A DNA stretch of 64,000 bases. It comes from Tetragenococcus halophilus subsp. halophilus DSM 20339 (GTDB taxonomy: Bacteria > Bacillota > Bacilli > Lactobacillales > Enterococcaceae). The stretch is taken from positions 186,001-250,000 of the forward strand of contig NZ_PXYA01000002.1 of the NCBI RefSeq assembly GCF_003841405.1. Reading direction: 5' to 3'. Position 1 is the stretch's first letter; the number at the start of each line of letters is the position of its first letter. Below are positions 25,391 through 35,303 of this stretch, piece after piece. The notes under the pieces were generated by a model. It was not told the DNA's origin. It saw only the letters and a list, made by a program, of their open reading frames with translations, and did no database searches. Position numbers and translations under genes: made by a program.

Positions 25391-26578
25391 TTATGCTTCG
25401 CTTTTTTCAAATGTTCCCCACTTGACTGCTGTGCCTTTTTCTACCATCGTTTCTCCTTTAGCAATTACCGTATCGATGGTTAGATTATCCTCATCAAGTA
25501 AGACAATATCTGCGTCAAATCCTACTTTTAAATGCCCTTTTTTAGAAAACTTCAATAATTTAGCCGGTGCGCTGGTTATTGCACGCAAAGCAGTCTCTAA
25601 CGGAATATTTTCTTTTTCTACGCTTTCTTTCACGCCTGTTAAAAGTGATTTGGAGCTACCGACACCCATTTCTACAAAATGGTTATTCTCATCAAAAATC
25701 GGCAAGCTTCCTTGACCATCTGAAGTCATCGTGATGCAATCAGTGTCCAATCCTTCGTCGATCACCCGTTTTAGACATCTACGAAAAGGGATCGAACCAT
25801 CGAGTTCATAGGTCTGATCAGGATTCTCACTGCCTGTAATATCAAAAACGCCACCAGCTTTAGCAAAGGCAATCGCTTCGTCCAATAACGCCTCATTTCT
25901 TTCACAGTGGGTTGGATAAAAATTACTTACTGGAATATCGGTTTCTTCCAAAGCTTGTCGGATAAATGATAAACGTGATTTTCCGGGACCCACATGAATA
26001 TTGGTTACGCCGGCTTTACCTGCTAATAAACCGCCTACGCGCGCGTCAGCTGCCGCATGAGCAAATTCTGTAAAAGTAGGCGCGCCATTTCTATGATCTG
26101 CGATTGCAATTTCGCCAATACCGATCACCTTGTCAATGGCCATTAAATCTTTAATCACTGAATCAGTAAGTGTATTTACCGGCAAGCGATAGCTACCTAC
26201 ATAGATATAAGTGCTAACTCCTTCGGTTTCCAATCCCCGAGCTTTGCTCAATAAAGCCATATCATCACGACCTACGCCATCAGTACCTAAAACACCAACG
26301 ACTGTGGTTACACCCGCTGTCGTTAACTGAGTCAATTGCACTTCGGGTGTCCGATTGTGAAAACCATTTTCGCCACCGCCACCTAGTAAATGGAAATGGC
26401 TGTCAATAAAACCTGGCACGGCAACTTTTCCACTACCATCTATTTCTTCTATATTTATACCAGTGATTGAAGCATCGATATGATCTTCAATCGCAATAAT
26501 TTTATCATTAGCCAATAATATATCTTTTACGCCTTGGTATGCTGGCGCGTAAGTTGCAATTTGTTTAAGTAACTTCAT
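25391..26578 (-). CDS. iadA: Isoaspartyl dipeptidase (beta-aspartyl peptidase)
   Basis: Amidohydrolase-superfamily metalloenzyme that cleaves beta-aspartyl dipeptides from damaged proteins. It aligns along its length with E. coli IadA: PGFIDSHFHLLGGGGENG, RTPEVQLTQLTTAGVTTVVG.LGTDG, IADHRNGAP, VGGLLAGKAGVTNIHVG, PTHCERN, DITGS, SDGQGSLPIFD. One clear difference is the bridging residue: where E. coli has the carboxylated Lys (VKCAISDHR), this protein has Glu (GEIAIADHR), which can bridge the metals without CO2. It is followed after 13 bp (upstream) by the YfcC carrier gene, suggesting joint uptake and hydrolysis of peptides. Confidence 0.93.
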   Translation of the reverse strand: MKLLKQIATYAPAYQGVKDILLANDKIIAIEDHIDASITGINIEEIDGSGKVAVPGFIDSHFHLLGGGGENGFHNRTPEVQLTQLTTAGVTTVVGVLGTDGVGRDDMALLSKARGLETEGVSTYIYVGSYRLPVNTLTDSVIKDLMAIDKVIGIGEIAIADHRNGAPTFTEFAHAAADARVGGLLAGKAGVTNIHVGPGKSRLSFIRQALEETDIPVSNFYPTHCERNEALLDEAIAFAKAGGVFDITGSENPDQTYELDGSIPFRRCLKRVIDEGLDTDCITMTSDGQGSLPIFDENNHFVEMGVGSSKSLLTGVKESVEKENIPLETALRAITSAPAKLLKFSKKGHLKVGFDADIVLLDEDNLTIDTVIAKGETMVEKGTAVKWGTFEKSEA

Positions 26579-26591
26579 CTACATCGTCTCC

Positions 26592-28316
26592 TTAATGATA
26601 ACCAATCAATACTGCGCCGATAATAAAGGCACTGCCAATAATAAACAAAAATCCTTGCATCTTAATTTGAAATTTCGCCCACTGGCTCCAATCCATACGA
26701 GCGATTCCTAAAACGCCAATTAAACTAGCAGAAACTGGTGTAAAGGCATCGACAAAACCTGCGCCCAATTGGAAACATAGTACTGCCACTTGTCTTGTTA
26801 CTCCAGCTAAATCCGCTAATGGTGCCATAATAGGCATGGTCAATGCAGCTTGCCCTGAATTAGAGGTTACGATTAAGTTAAATAAACTTTGGAAAATATA
26901 CATAAACCAAGCGGCAATCATAGAAGGAACACCTGATAATAGTTCGCCTACACTGTGTAAAATTGTATTTAAAGCCGAATAACTGCCAGCATCTGAGCCG
27001 CCTAAAACCAGTAGGATTCCTTGAGCCATCCCTACAACGGCAGCAGTAGGTGCTAGATCTGCGACACCATCTTGAAAAGCGGTCGCTACATCGTTAATCT
27101 TCATTCCATTCACTTGCAAAACAATTGCGATAACGCCTGCGCCTAGTCCGATAACAAAAAATTGGGAGGCCATTTCCGGAATGGTAAATCCTTGCGCCAT
27201 TACGCCATAAACGATCCAAATCAGACCTACTAGTAATTCCAATAAAATGAGTTTATGTCCTATTGTAAATTCATGGTCAACTTCCTTTTGATTTTCCAGA
27301 TTCTTACGAAAGTAACCATCGGACTTATAAGTGACAGATTTTGTCGGATTTGCCTTAATTTTTCTAGCATAACGCACGGTATAACCACAAGCCAGCGTGG
27401 TAATAACAATCCACATGACAATTCTAAAACCTGCTCCTGATAAAGCAGGAAGTCCGGCTATTCCTTGTGCGATTGCGATACTAAATGGACTCATCCAGGA
27501 AGCAGCGTTTCCTATTTCAGCAGCGGCAATCGTAATAGTCACTGCCGTAATCGAATCATAACCTAGCGCAATCGTAAAAGGCACGATAATAATGGCAAAA
27601 GCAATCACTTCTTCAGAAGCACCAAATGTGGCGCCCATAAAAGAAAAAGCAACAAAGATTAACGGAACAGCTAAATGCTGCATTCCTTTAGCGTTACGTA
27701 AGAAAGCATAAATTCCAGCATCAATTGCGCCTGTACTCATAATAATCCCAAAAGCACCGCCGACCACTAAAAGCATGGCCACAATCCCGATGGCTGAACT
27801 AAAACGATCACCGGTGACTAACCCTTCAAATAAATAATTAAAAACACCAAAACCATAGTGATCTTGAGTTCCCCATACTTTTGCTGTTTTGTTCAATTTT
27901 TCCGAAGTGTCATAAACACTGTCGCCATAAAGTTCATAAAGCTCATCTTCAGAAAGACCAATCGCAGCTAACTGACTTAAGCTAATGTCTTGATTCTCAT
28001 CCAAAACTTCTGTTAAATCTTCTTGTTCTACCTGTATATTAGCTAAAGTTTCAGAATCTTGACTTAGATCCTCTAATTCTGTCCGTAAGCTATCTTGTTC
28101 TAACGGATGCATATAGCGAAAAGAATCTTGTTGCAAGACTTCTTGGGTTTCTGTTCCTCCGTCGCCTGTCTCGTATTCTACTTCTTCTGTGCTAAATTTC
28201 CCTGCCGGAATGACTAAAGTTAACAGCCAGGCAACAATCACAATGCCAAAAATAATGACATAAGTATGCGGCATTTGGAAACGTTTTTTATCCACTGTTT
28301 CTAACTCCTCTTGCAT
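26592..28316 (-). CDS. YfcC-family membrane carrier
   Basis: YfcC/DcuC-type secondary carrier, about 12-13 helices, 574 residues. The first helix (VIIFGIVIVAWLLTLVIPAG) with the following KFSTEEVEYETGDGG is the family hallmark. An extracellular insertion of about 110 charged residues (roughly 45-155) lies between helices 1 and 2. SNSGQAALTMPIMAPLADLAGV near residue 500 is the conserved late loop. Members are linked to amino acids, peptides or dicarboxylates. The operon with isoaspartyl dipeptidase downstream points to uptake of its substrate or exchange of its product, but this is inference. Confidence 0.85.
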   Translation of the reverse strand: MQEELETVDKKRFQMPHTYVIIFGIVIVAWLLTLVIPAGKFSTEEVEYETGDGGTETQEVLQQDSFRYMHPLEQDSLRTELEDLSQDSETLANIQVEQEDLTEVLDENQDISLSQLAAIGLSEDELYELYGDSVYDTSEKLNKTAKVWGTQDHYGFGVFNYLFEGLVTGDRFSSAIGIVAMLLVVGGAFGIIMSTGAIDAGIYAFLRNAKGMQHLAVPLIFVAFSFMGATFGASEEVIAFAIIIVPFTIALGYDSITAVTITIAAAEIGNAASWMSPFSIAIAQGIAGLPALSGAGFRIVMWIVITTLACGYTVRYARKIKANPTKSVTYKSDGYFRKNLENQKEVDHEFTIGHKLILLELLVGLIWIVYGVMAQGFTIPEMASQFFVIGLGAGVIAIVLQVNGMKINDVATAFQDGVADLAPTAAVVGMAQGILLVLGGSDAGSYSALNTILHSVGELLSGVPSMIAAWFMYIFQSLFNLIVTSNSGQAALTMPIMAPLADLAGVTRQVAVLCFQLGAGFVDAFTPVSASLIGVLGIARMDWSQWAKFQIKMQGFLFIIGSAFIIGAVLIGYH

Positions 28317-28445
28317 AATTATTTACTCCATTCTTTTTTTATCATTTCTATCATACGTTTGTTCATTCCTTTTTTCAATATTTTTTTAATTAAATTTCAT
28401 GAAAACAGTGAATATTAATATGCATAATTGTATAAATATAACTGA

Positions 28446-28490
28446 AAAACTCCCAAAAATAAGCTTTTCGCTTTTATTTCTGAGAGTTAT
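28446..28490 (-). terminator. Terminator downstream of the 28584 carrier gene
   Basis: AACTC..AAATAA.AGC / GCTTATTT..GAGTT long imperfect stem with a T5 tail on the minus strand. The gap 28317-28583 otherwise holds A/T-rich sequence and no gene. Confidence 0.6.
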
Positions 28491-28583
28491 TTCTAGTTTT
28501 CTTCCTTTTTTAAATACCGTTTTGTTCAGCTTTGTTATCTTCCATCCAAAACTATAAATTCGGCAAATTCCTTCTCTTCATCA

Positions 28584-29756
28584 TTAGAGCAATTGAAGAA
28601 GAATCGAAGCGATAATGATTGAGGCTACAGATACTGTAGCAAAACCTCCTACCAACATCTTAGGCATCATATGATCCGATAAATAATCGCGCTTTCTTTC
28701 ATCGCTTGTCAAATGTTGAATGACTTCTGAAGTTAAAATGTAATCTGATGGAAAACCACATAACGCCGTCAAAGAAGTAGCAAAAGCCATTGGTGTGCTC
28801 ATTTTCATCGACTTTGCTAAAAGTGAGGAAGCAATAAACATTCCTAAAACACCTAAAATGAGTAAAATTAAAATTTGCAAAATAATCCCTTTAAGTATCT
28901 GCGGAGTTACCGTATTTAATTGGGAAAAGATATAAGCCATCAAACCATACATCAACCAGTTAAAGACTTTGGCCTGGTTCAATACATTTTTTTCTAAAAA
29001 TCCTACTTGATGTCCGATAACACCCAAAACTAGCGCGCAAATACTCGAATCAATCGCTTCATTGGTTAGCTGTGATAAGCCCATTGCTAATAAGCCGACA
29101 AAGGCAACTTTGGCTAACACAAAGGCACTTGTTTTATATTGATTGGGCATTTTTATAAATTTCTGAGACTGCTTATTTTCTTTCTGTTCTTCTGTATTTG
29201 TAGCTGTTTGTGCTGTTGGATCGTATTCTTTTAACAAACGATTTCCTTCTTTTTTTAACATGAAAGAAACCATCGGGTAGCCAATAAAGTTTTGTAAAAT
29301 ATACATCGCTACGGGTAACGCAAGATACATTGTTAGTCCTTCTGCTTGCAATCCTTCTGTCATCAAAGCAGTGGAAACCACGCCACCGAGTAAAGGAGGG
29401 ATTGTGGCTGCAACTGTATGCCAGTCATATAAAATCGTCCCAATAACCATCGTTAAAATAGCAGCGCCCAGTGCTCCTGTTAAAGCAATCACGACGGCTC
29501 TCCATTGATCAGCAAGTTGTTTTAGATCCATCATTGTACCCAAATGAACTAATAATACAGGAACGATAATAGCGATAAATTCATCGCCAAAAGAAGCTTG
29601 TACTGCAATATCCTTCGGTAAAAACGTCCAAAACCCTATGATAAATAAAATGGCTGATATAAAAATTGATGGAATATAGGCCCTGGAAAAAGAGGACACC
29701 CACTCACCAATAAAAATAAATACCATAACAAGCAAAAAAGCTATTAAATATTTCAT
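28584..29756 (-). CDS. Sodium/glutamate-symporter-like membrane protein
   Basis: A 390-residue membrane protein with about ten helices resembling the GltS/ESS fold: VPVLLVHLGTMMDLKQL in the first half, PPLLGGVVSTALMTEGLQAEG resembling the glycine-rich first re-entrant loop, and ALCGFPSDYILTSEVIQ in the second half as the inverted-repeat counterpart. A cytoplasmic polar linker of about 40 residues (TAQTATNTEEQKENKQS) separates the halves. It precedes an amidohydrolase gene's terminator, so it is not in that transcript. I assign the fold with moderate confidence and no substrate. Confidence 0.65.
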   Translation of the reverse strand: MKYLIAFLLVMVFIFIGEWVSSFSRAYIPSIFISAILFIIGFWTFLPKDIAVQASFGDEFIAIIVPVLLVHLGTMMDLKQLADQWRAVVIALTGALGAAILTMVIGTILYDWHTVAATIPPLLGGVVSTALMTEGLQAEGLTMYLALPVAMYILQNFIGYPMVSFMLKKEGNRLLKEYDPTAQTATNTEEQKENKQSQKFIKMPNQYKTSAFVLAKVAFVGLLAMGLSQLTNEAIDSSICALVLGVIGHQVGFLEKNVLNQAKVFNWLMYGLMAYIFSQLNTVTPQILKGIILQILILLILGVLGMFIASSLLAKSMKMSTPMAFATSLTALCGFPSDYILTSEVIQHLTSDERKRDYLSDHMMPKMLVGGFATVSVASIIIASILLQLL

Positions 29757-29875
29757 AACACCCCACCTCCTCGTAAATATAAAATATATGGTAAAGCTAA
29801 TTTATTAGAAAGTAAATACTTTTGGGAATTTTCTTAAAATTGTTTATATTCTTTCATTTTAAAAGTAAATTTTCT

Positions 29876-29910
29876 GTAAAAAACGTCCAAGCATTCATAC
29901 TTGGACGTTT
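29876..29910 (-). terminator. Terminator of the amidohydrolase gene
   Basis: Perfect 11-bp stem (AAACGTCCAAG / CTTGGACGTTT) with T6 on the minus strand, 12 bp past the stop. Confidence 0.9.
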
Positions 29911-29921
29911 CACTTCATTTT

Positions 29922-31088
29922 TTATTTTATTTCTATGCCTTTTTTAAATACGGTTTTTTCTTTTTGCATCACTTTGATATCTTTAAGTGGATCTTCATCC
30001 AAAACAATAAAGTCAGCGAGTTTGCCTACTTCAATTGTCCCTGCTTTTTGGTCAATTTGCAATAATTTCGCCGCGTTGATAGTGGCTGCTTGTAATACTT
30101 GCAGATTTGTGACACCGGCATTTACCATCAATTCAAGCTCGATCGAAGAGTTTTGATCAAAGTTATTAAAAGCCGTACCGGAATCTGTTCCCATAGCTAT
30201 CGGAACACCAGCTTGAGCGGCTTTTCCTATGCTCTGGCTATGTGCTTCTGATAGTTCTAACGATTTTTGCACCATAAATCCAGGTAATTGGTCAGCTTCT
30301 TGAATCATCGCCCAAGGCGCAGTTAATGTTGGCACAATATAAGTTCCTCTTTGTAAGAACATATCAATTGTTTCATCATCTAGATAAACTGCATGTTCGA
30401 TCGAATCCACGCCTGCGCGCAAAGCATTCTGGATACCTTCTGTGCCTTGAGCATGCGCGTTAGCTGTTCGTCCTTTATGATGCGCTTGTTCAACAGCGGC
30501 CCGTAGTTCTGCTTCAGTTAATTGAATGTCATGAGGTGTTTCACCGTCAAAGGAGACGCCGCCTGTGGCCATTAGTTTCACGTTACCAACGCCTTTTTTA
30601 AGTAAAAGACGAGCGTATTTACGTGCTTCATCCACACCGTCTACTTCATAGGAGCCTTCACTGAAATGGCCACCTGTCATGGTCAGTGGGTAGCCTGAAG
30701 CTACAATCCCTGGAGAAAACAAGTCTCCTTGGCGTTCAAGTGTAGCTAATTCTATATCCACCTCAAATACTGATCCGACATCGCGGATATAAGTCACACC
30801 ATCTGTTAATAATTTTTGTAAATTGGATAAAGCCACAAAAGTATACGCAGGCGATTTTGTGGCTGTCGAACCTAAGGACGTAACTCTGCCATAAGGATCA
30901 GCCACAATATGAGTGTGAGCATTGATCATCCCAGGCATCACATATTTCCCAGCAAGATCGACTGTTTGATCCACTTTTTCATCTTCTACAAAGTTTCCCT
31001 TTTTGTCATCTACTACAAAATCTAAAGTTTCAAACTCTTCATTTTTTCCTGTAAATACCTTGGCATTTTTGTACAGTGTCTTTGTCAT
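29922..31088 (-). CDS. Metal-dependent amidohydrolase (Xaa-Pro/Xaa-Arg dipeptidase or imidazolonepropionase-like subgroup)
   Basis: Amidohydrolase-superfamily enzyme of 388 residues with the full binuclear metal set: HxH in PGMINAHTHI, carboxylatable Lys in VKLMATGG, His in NAHAQG and SIEHAVYLDD, and Asp in AMGTDSGT. The subgroup (COG1228) includes carboxypeptidases acting on Xaa-Arg or Xaa-Pro and imidazolonepropionase. No histidine-degradation genes are near, so a peptidase is more likely. The upstream leader (31089-31197) holds nothing obvious besides the niaX terminator. Confidence 0.85.
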   Translation of the reverse strand: MTKTLYKNAKVFTGKNEEFETLDFVVDDKKGNFVEDEKVDQTVDLAGKYVMPGMINAHTHIVADPYGRVTSLGSTATKSPAYTFVALSNLQKLLTDGVTYIRDVGSVFEVDIELATLERQGDLFSPGIVASGYPLTMTGGHFSEGSYEVDGVDEARKYARLLLKKGVGNVKLMATGGVSFDGETPHDIQLTEAELRAAVEQAHHKGRTANAHAQGTEGIQNALRAGVDSIEHAVYLDDETIDMFLQRGTYIVPTLTAPWAMIQEADQLPGFMVQKSLELSEAHSQSIGKAAQAGVPIAMGTDSGTAFNNFDQNSSIELELMVNAGVTNLQVLQAATINAAKLLQIDQKAGTIEVGKLADFIVLDEDPLKDIKVMQKEKTVFKKGIEIK

Positions 31089-31197
31089 ACTTTTATCAAT
31101 CTTCTTTCTTTACATTTTAAAAAATGTTATACCTAATTTTCAGGAATGTAAAGTTTTTTTCGAAATTTTCTTTCAATTTATTGAAAACAACGACTAT

Positions 31198-31236
31198 AGT
31201 AAAAGGACTTATCTTTTAACGACAAGTCCTTTTACT
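31198..31236 (-). terminator. Terminator of the niaX-like gene
   Basis: 13-bp stem (AGTAAAAGGACTT / AAGTCCTTTTACT) that starts right at the stop codon of the upstream gene on the minus strand. Confidence 0.75.
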
Positions 31237-31799
31237 TATTTATTGGATGCTTTTTTAAATATGGGAACCGGAAAGGATTTACTCAGTGTTTTTACAATAA
31301 AATAAGCAATATTATAATCGACTAGACTATGAATAACCCCACCAATACCAATAAAAGCAAATAATAAAGTAAACATTGAAGTATCATAACTTACTTGCGG
31401 ACTTCCGCCCAAAAGGAAAAAAGCTGCGACGACGATAACTTCAGCTACGGCATGAATCATGGCAATCATGAGGTTATATAGCTGAAATTTTTTAGGGTGA
31501 TTGACTATTTGTGGCCTTTTTTGTAAATATAACGAACCTAAAACAGCAAACAGTAGATGCGATAGCGCACGCAAAGCAATGATGAAAGGCGCGGTCAATA
31601 AAAAGCCAAAAGATGTTCCTAAAGCAACAACCATTGACATTTTTGGTGAAAAAAACATCGCTACAAACAAAGGCACGTGACTAGCTAAAGTAAAAGAGGC
31701 CGGACCAATCACAATCCGCGGCATAACCAAAGGAATCAATACACTTAAAGCAATTAACAAGGCTGAAAGTGTTAGTTGTTGTACAGGTTTTGTTTTCAT
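31236..31799 (-). CDS. niaX: ECF transporter S component, niacin type (NiaX-like)
   Basis: A 187-residue membrane protein with about six helices, starting at 31799 behind AAGGAG. The conserved N-terminal half (LTLSALLIALSVLIPLVMPRIVIGPASFTLASHVPLF, MSMVVALGTSFGFLL, IALRALSHLLFAVLG) is what I recall for NiaX-type S components that import nicotinate through the shared EcfAA'T module. The sub-family call is from memory of the motif; another vitamin cannot be excluded. It lies about 78 bp after rsmA on the same strand, separated by a hairpin. Confidence 0.7.
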   Translation of the reverse strand: MKTKPVQQLTLSALLIALSVLIPLVMPRIVIGPASFTLASHVPLFVAMFFSPKMSMVVALGTSFGFLLTAPFIIALRALSHLLFAVLGSLYLQKRPQIVNHPKKFQLYNLMIAMIHAVAEVIVVAAFFLLGGSPQVSYDTSMFTLLFAFIGIGGVIHSLVDYNIAYFIVKTLSKSFPVPIFKKASNK

Positions 31800-31862
31800 T
31801 TTTGTTCTCCTTATAAGTTGTAAGTTGACAAAACACCTTTGAATTGCGCTTAGTTTACCGGC

Positions 31863-31896
31863 AAAAGCACGAGCTGTCAAGACAACTCGTGCTTTT
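31863..31896 (-). terminator. Hairpin overlapping the 3' end of rsmA
   Basis: Perfect 11-bp stem (AAAAGCACGAG / CTCGTGCTTTT, 12-nt loop). The 5' arm is inside the last rsmA codons (EKHEL). The T tract after it is only four bases. Confidence 0.7.
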
Positions 31897-32776
31897 CTTT
31901 GTTTTCTTCCATTGTATTACTCAAACGAGCGAATTCTTCTAGTGATAAAGTCTCTCCACGACGAGAAGGTTCGATCGCGGCTTTTTCTAGACATTCTTGC
32001 AGCCAGGCTTTAGTTTCCGGCTCTTTGCCGTAAGTATGTTGCAGATTATTCCAAAGTGTTTTGCGACGTAACGCAAAAGCTGCTTTTGTGAGTTTGAAAA
32101 AGGCTTTTTCATTGATGAGTTGAACTTTAGCTTGTTCACGTCTTTTAAGGTTTAATATCGCTGAATCTACATTAGGTTGTGGTACAAAAACCGTTTTAGG
32201 CACGATAAAAGAAATTTCTGTTTCCATATAATATTGAACAGCAATCGTCAAAGAACCATAAGCCTTGGTTCCAGGCTCTGCATTGATGCGTTCTGCTACC
32301 TCTTTTTGAATCATCACAATCATTTCATCTACAGCTAATGATGACGTTAAAAAATGCATCATAATAGGCGTGGTAATGTAGTAGGGCAGATTGGCTACGA
32401 CTTTAAGCGGTAATTTTTTGGAAAAAACTTCATTAGTTACCTCTACTAAGTCCGTTTGCAAAACATCTTGATTAACGATTGTTACATTGTCAAGATCTTG
32501 CAAAGTATCCTCTAAAACAAGGAGTAATCGCTGATCGATTTCAAAAGCCAGAACCTGTGCGGCATTTTGTGCTAAATGTTCAGTCAAAGCGCCAATACCC
32601 GGTCCGACTTCGATAACGTTGGTTTCTTTTGTAATATTTGCTGTCTGTACAATTTTATGCAAAATATTAGGTTCAGTTAAGAAATTTTGCCCTAGACTTT
32701 TTTTCAAAGTGAAACCGTGTCGTGCTAAAATTTCTTTTGTCTTTGAAGGTACCGCTATTTCTCTATTATCTTTCAC
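31877..32776 (-). CDS. rsmA: 16S rRNA A1518/A1519 dimethyltransferase
   Basis: KsgA/RsmA methylates two adjacent adenosines in the 3' hairpin of 16S rRNA, a late ribosome assembly step. The 299 residues show the SAM site [16 protein letters not shown] near residue 49, AFEIDQRLL, the catalytic [11 protein letters not shown] motif near residue 128 and the C-terminal RRKTLWNNL. Its ATG overlaps the rnmV stop by 4 nt (ATGA), so the pair is translationally coupled, as in most Bacillota. Confidence 0.97.
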   Translation of the reverse strand: MKDNREIAVPSKTKEILARHGFTLKKSLGQNFLTEPNILHKIVQTANITKETNVIEVGPGIGALTEHLAQNAAQVLAFEIDQRLLLVLEDTLQDLDNVTIVNQDVLQTDLVEVTNEVFSKKLPLKVVANLPYYITTPIMMHFLTSSLAVDEMIVMIQKEVAERINAEPGTKAYGSLTIAVQYYMETEISFIVPKTVFVPQPNVDSAILNLKRREQAKVQLINEKAFFKLTKAAFALRRKTLWNNLQHTYGKEPETKAWLQECLEKAAIEPSRRGETLSLEEFARLSNTMEENKEKHELS

Positions 32777-33339
32777 AAATTTTCCTCCACGATTTTCATA
32801 GCTTCTGCTAGTTCATCTTCTGTAATACGAAACATCGCTAAGCGTTTTTCGAGTTGTTTCCCATTGGTATAGCCGATCCGTAATTCATCGCCTAATAATT
32901 CGCGCCGTCTTTTTGCTTGTTTTCCACCTAATAAGCCATAGTCTAATAACATCTGCCTTGAAATTTTAAGAAGATCGTTTTCTTTAGAAGGGGTGGCGAC
33001 TTGTTGCAAGGCTGCTAAAATCGCCTCGTCACTTGCATGTTCCACCCCTAAACTAGCATATTTTTTCTTCCCACGAGCTTTATCACGAGGTAAAAAGGCA
33101 TGTTTAGCGTCTGGAATTTCTGCCATAATAATTTTTCGAATCTTTTCTCCTGAGTAATCAGGATCGGTAAAAACGATCACCCCTCTTGTTTCTTGCGCAT
33201 GAATAATACGTTCAATGATTTCCTCATTGATGGCAGAACCAATGGTTTCAATCGTGTCCGCCGATAGTACTTCTTGAATACGGCGAGTATCATCTTTTCC
33301 TTCAACAACAATGACTTCTTCAATGCTTTCTTGCTTCAT
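32773..33339 (-). CDS. rnmV: Ribonuclease M5 (5S rRNA maturase)
   Basis: TOPRIM-domain endonuclease that matures 5S rRNA with L18. The 188 residues show the TOPRIM Glu in [15 protein letters not shown] and the DxD-type motif in [18 protein letters not shown], then a C-terminal basic domain ([26 protein letters not shown]) that is diagnostic of RNase M5. It overlaps tatD upstream and rsmA downstream by 4 nt each, giving a tightly coupled tatD-rnmV-rsmA operon. Confidence 0.97.
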   Translation of the reverse strand: MKQESIEEVIVVEGKDDTRRIQEVLSADTIETIGSAINEEIIERIIHAQETRGVIVFTDPDYSGEKIRKIIMAEIPDAKHAFLPRDKARGKKKYASLGVEHASDEAILAALQQVATPSKENDLLKISRQMLLDYGLLGGKQAKRRRELLGDELRIGYTNGKQLEKRLAMFRITEDELAEAMKIVEENL

Positions 33340-34106
33340 TGCTTAATACCAAATAACTTGTGAGCATTTTTCGTCGTTTGTATAGCTACATCTTCCACAC
33401 TAAGTTCTTTTAATTCCGCGATTTTTTCCACCACATAACGAGTGTAACCCGGTTCGTTTTGTTTTCCTCGATAAGGAACGGGTGCTAAATAAGGCGCATC
33501 AGTTTCTACTAACATCCGATCAAATGGCATCTTTTGCGCCGCTTCTTGTACATCCAGCGTCTTCTTAAAAGTGACTACACCACTATAAGACAAGTGCATT
33601 CCCAGATCTAAAAACCGTTGGGCCCATTCATAGTCTCCATTAAAACTGTGCATGATGCCACCAATATCTTTAATTTTTTCATCTTTTAAAATTTGGTAGG
33701 TATCTTCCATGGCTTCTCGGTTGTGTACACTAAATGGCAGACCCATTTCACGCGCAATCGCAATTTGACGACGAAATATTTTTTCTTGAACATCTTTAGG
33801 ATCTTCCATCCAGTGATAGTCTAACCCAATTTCACCTAGAGCTACGACTTTTGCTTTATCTAATTCTTTTTGTAAATAGCTTTCGACCTCTTTGTTATAG
33901 CTTCCAGCTTCAGTTGGATGCCAGCCGACAATACTGTAAATATTATCATATTCTTGGCTTAATTTTTTCGTTTTTTCAATTGTTGGATAATCAAAACCGA
34001 CAACAGCCATTTCATTAACGCCTAATTCTTTAGCGTGTTCAACCGTCTCTTTTTCTATCCCTTCAAATTGTTCAGCGTTCAAGTGTGTATGTGTATCAAA
34101 AATCAC
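33336..34106 (-). CDS. TatD family metal-dependent deoxyribonuclease (YabD-like)
   Basis: TIM-barrel nuclease of 256 residues with metal ligands in FDTHTHLN (HxH), [10 protein letters not shown] (Glu), VHNRE, MHSFNGD (His) and [10 protein letters not shown] (Asp). A GTG at 34106, 7-8 nt after GGAGG, is the start (I assign Met-Ile-Phe-Asp). First gene of the tatD-rnmV-rsmA operon, a conserved order in Bacillota. The role in DNA repair or 3' processing is inferred from the family. Confidence 0.93.
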   Translation of the reverse strand: MIFDTHTHLNAEQFEGIEKETVEHAKELGVNEMAVVGFDYPTIEKTKKLSQEYDNIYSIVGWHPTEAGSYNKEVESYLQKELDKAKVVALGEIGLDYHWMEDPKDVQEKIFRRQIAIAREMGLPFSVHNREAMEDTYQILKDEKIKDIGGIMHSFNGDYEWAQRFLDLGMHLSYSGVVTFKKTLDVQEAAQKMPFDRMLVETDAPYLAPVPYRGKQNEPGYTRYVVEKIAELKELSVEDVAIQTTKNAHKLFGIKQ

Positions 34107-34313
34107 AAAGATTTCCTCCTTTTATTTGAAAATCCGTTTGAATTCCTTATATATCCTAGCATATTTTTCTTAATTTTAGAACTAAGGGCTTTTTTTATTA
34201 AACACAAACAATATGTAAGTTTTCTGCTTTGTTCGATTGCAATTTTCTCTTATTTCCACTATTATTCTATATATAGTTGTGTTAAAAAAATGGCAAAGGA
34301 GACCTATTAACAT

Positions 34314-35189
34314 ATGTACATGTACATTATTTGGGGAATTTTATTCCTGTTGTTTTGCCTGTTCTTTTACATGGTCTTCATTGAGCCACGTCGTTTAAAA
34401 GAAAAACATTATTTTATTAAAAAAAATAAAAAAAAAGTATTGGATATTTCCAATGCCTTCGATCTTTATGAAAATGATTCTAACATCGTTATTTGTCATT
34501 TAAGTGATTTCCACTTTTCCCGCTATTTTAAACCGCAACGTATTAATCGTGTTATTCGTTCTATTATGGATATTGCCCCAGATCTAATTGTCTTTACCGG
34601 CGATTTGATTGATAATTATGAAAAATGGCCGCATAAAGAAACGCAGCGTTTAGTTGAGAAACTAAATAGAATGACTGCTCCTATGGGTAAAATTGCTGTT
34701 TTAGGAAATCACGATTATCGAAGTGAAGGCTATTATTTTGTCAAAACAGTCCTAAGCGAGGGCGGTTTTACTGTTTTAGAAAATGAAGAGATTTTTGGTT
34801 CAAATGACGAAGTTTCCATTAATATTGCTGGAATGGATGATTGTTTAAGCGGAAATCCAAAGTTCAGTTTTGAACGTACCTTGGCCCAGTGGCATCTTCT
34901 TTTAGTTCATGAACCTGACGGTGTATTAGATACTGAAAACATTCAAAACTTTGACTTAATCCTAGCAGGACACAGCCACGGTGGTCAAGTTCGTTTGCCT
35001 TTTCTTTTTTATAAAATAAAGGGATCTATTACCTATACTCATGGTTTGTATTTGTTAGGTAAAAAAACATTACTTTCTATTAGCAATGGAATCGGCACCT
35101 CACTTTTTCCCATACGCTTTAGAGTCCCACCCGAACTTATTTATTATCATTTAGCTAAAAAACCGGCAGAAGTAGAACAAGAAAAATAA
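34314..35189 (+). CDS. Membrane-anchored metallophosphoesterase (YkuE/YaeI-like)
   Basis: Calcineurin-type phosphoesterase of 291 residues, with one N-terminal membrane helix (residues 3-23) that anchors it facing out or in. All metal-ligand motifs are present: SDFHFSR, TGDLIDN, LGNHDYR, VHEPDG and AGHSHGGQVRLPF. The YkuE/LpxH-like subgroup acts on phospholipid or nucleotide phosphoesters; the substrate here is unknown. It is the only plus-strand gene between 9 and 43 kb and has a GGAGAC site and its own terminator. Confidence 0.9.
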   Translation: MYMYIIWGILFLLFCLFFYMVFIEPRRLKEKHYFIKKNKKKVLDISNAFDLYENDSNIVICHLSDFHFSRYFKPQRINRVIRSIMDIAPDLIVFTGDLIDNYEKWPHKETQRLVEKLNRMTAPMGKIAVLGNHDYRSEGYYFVKTVLSEGGFTVLENEEIFGSNDEVSINIAGMDDCLSGNPKFSFERTLAQWHLLLVHEPDGVLDTENIQNFDLILAGHSHGGQVRLPFLFYKIKGSITYTHGLYLLGKKTLLSISNGIGTSLFPIRFRVPPELIYYHLAKKPAEVEQEK

Positions 35190-35230
35190 CTCCCGTGGCA
35201 CCGAAACAGTGCTGCTTGGGGGTTATTTTT
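35183..35230 (+). terminator. Rho-independent terminator of the phosphoesterase gene
   Basis: AAAATAACTCCC / GGGGTTATTTT outer stem with a GCAC/GTGC inner helix and terminal T5, beginning at the stop codon. Confidence 0.9.
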
Positions 35231-35303
35231 GTCTCATGGAATCATTAAATCTTTTAAATTCAATACTTATAAAGTCCATACAAATTTGTTGAACTTGAGA
35301 CAC

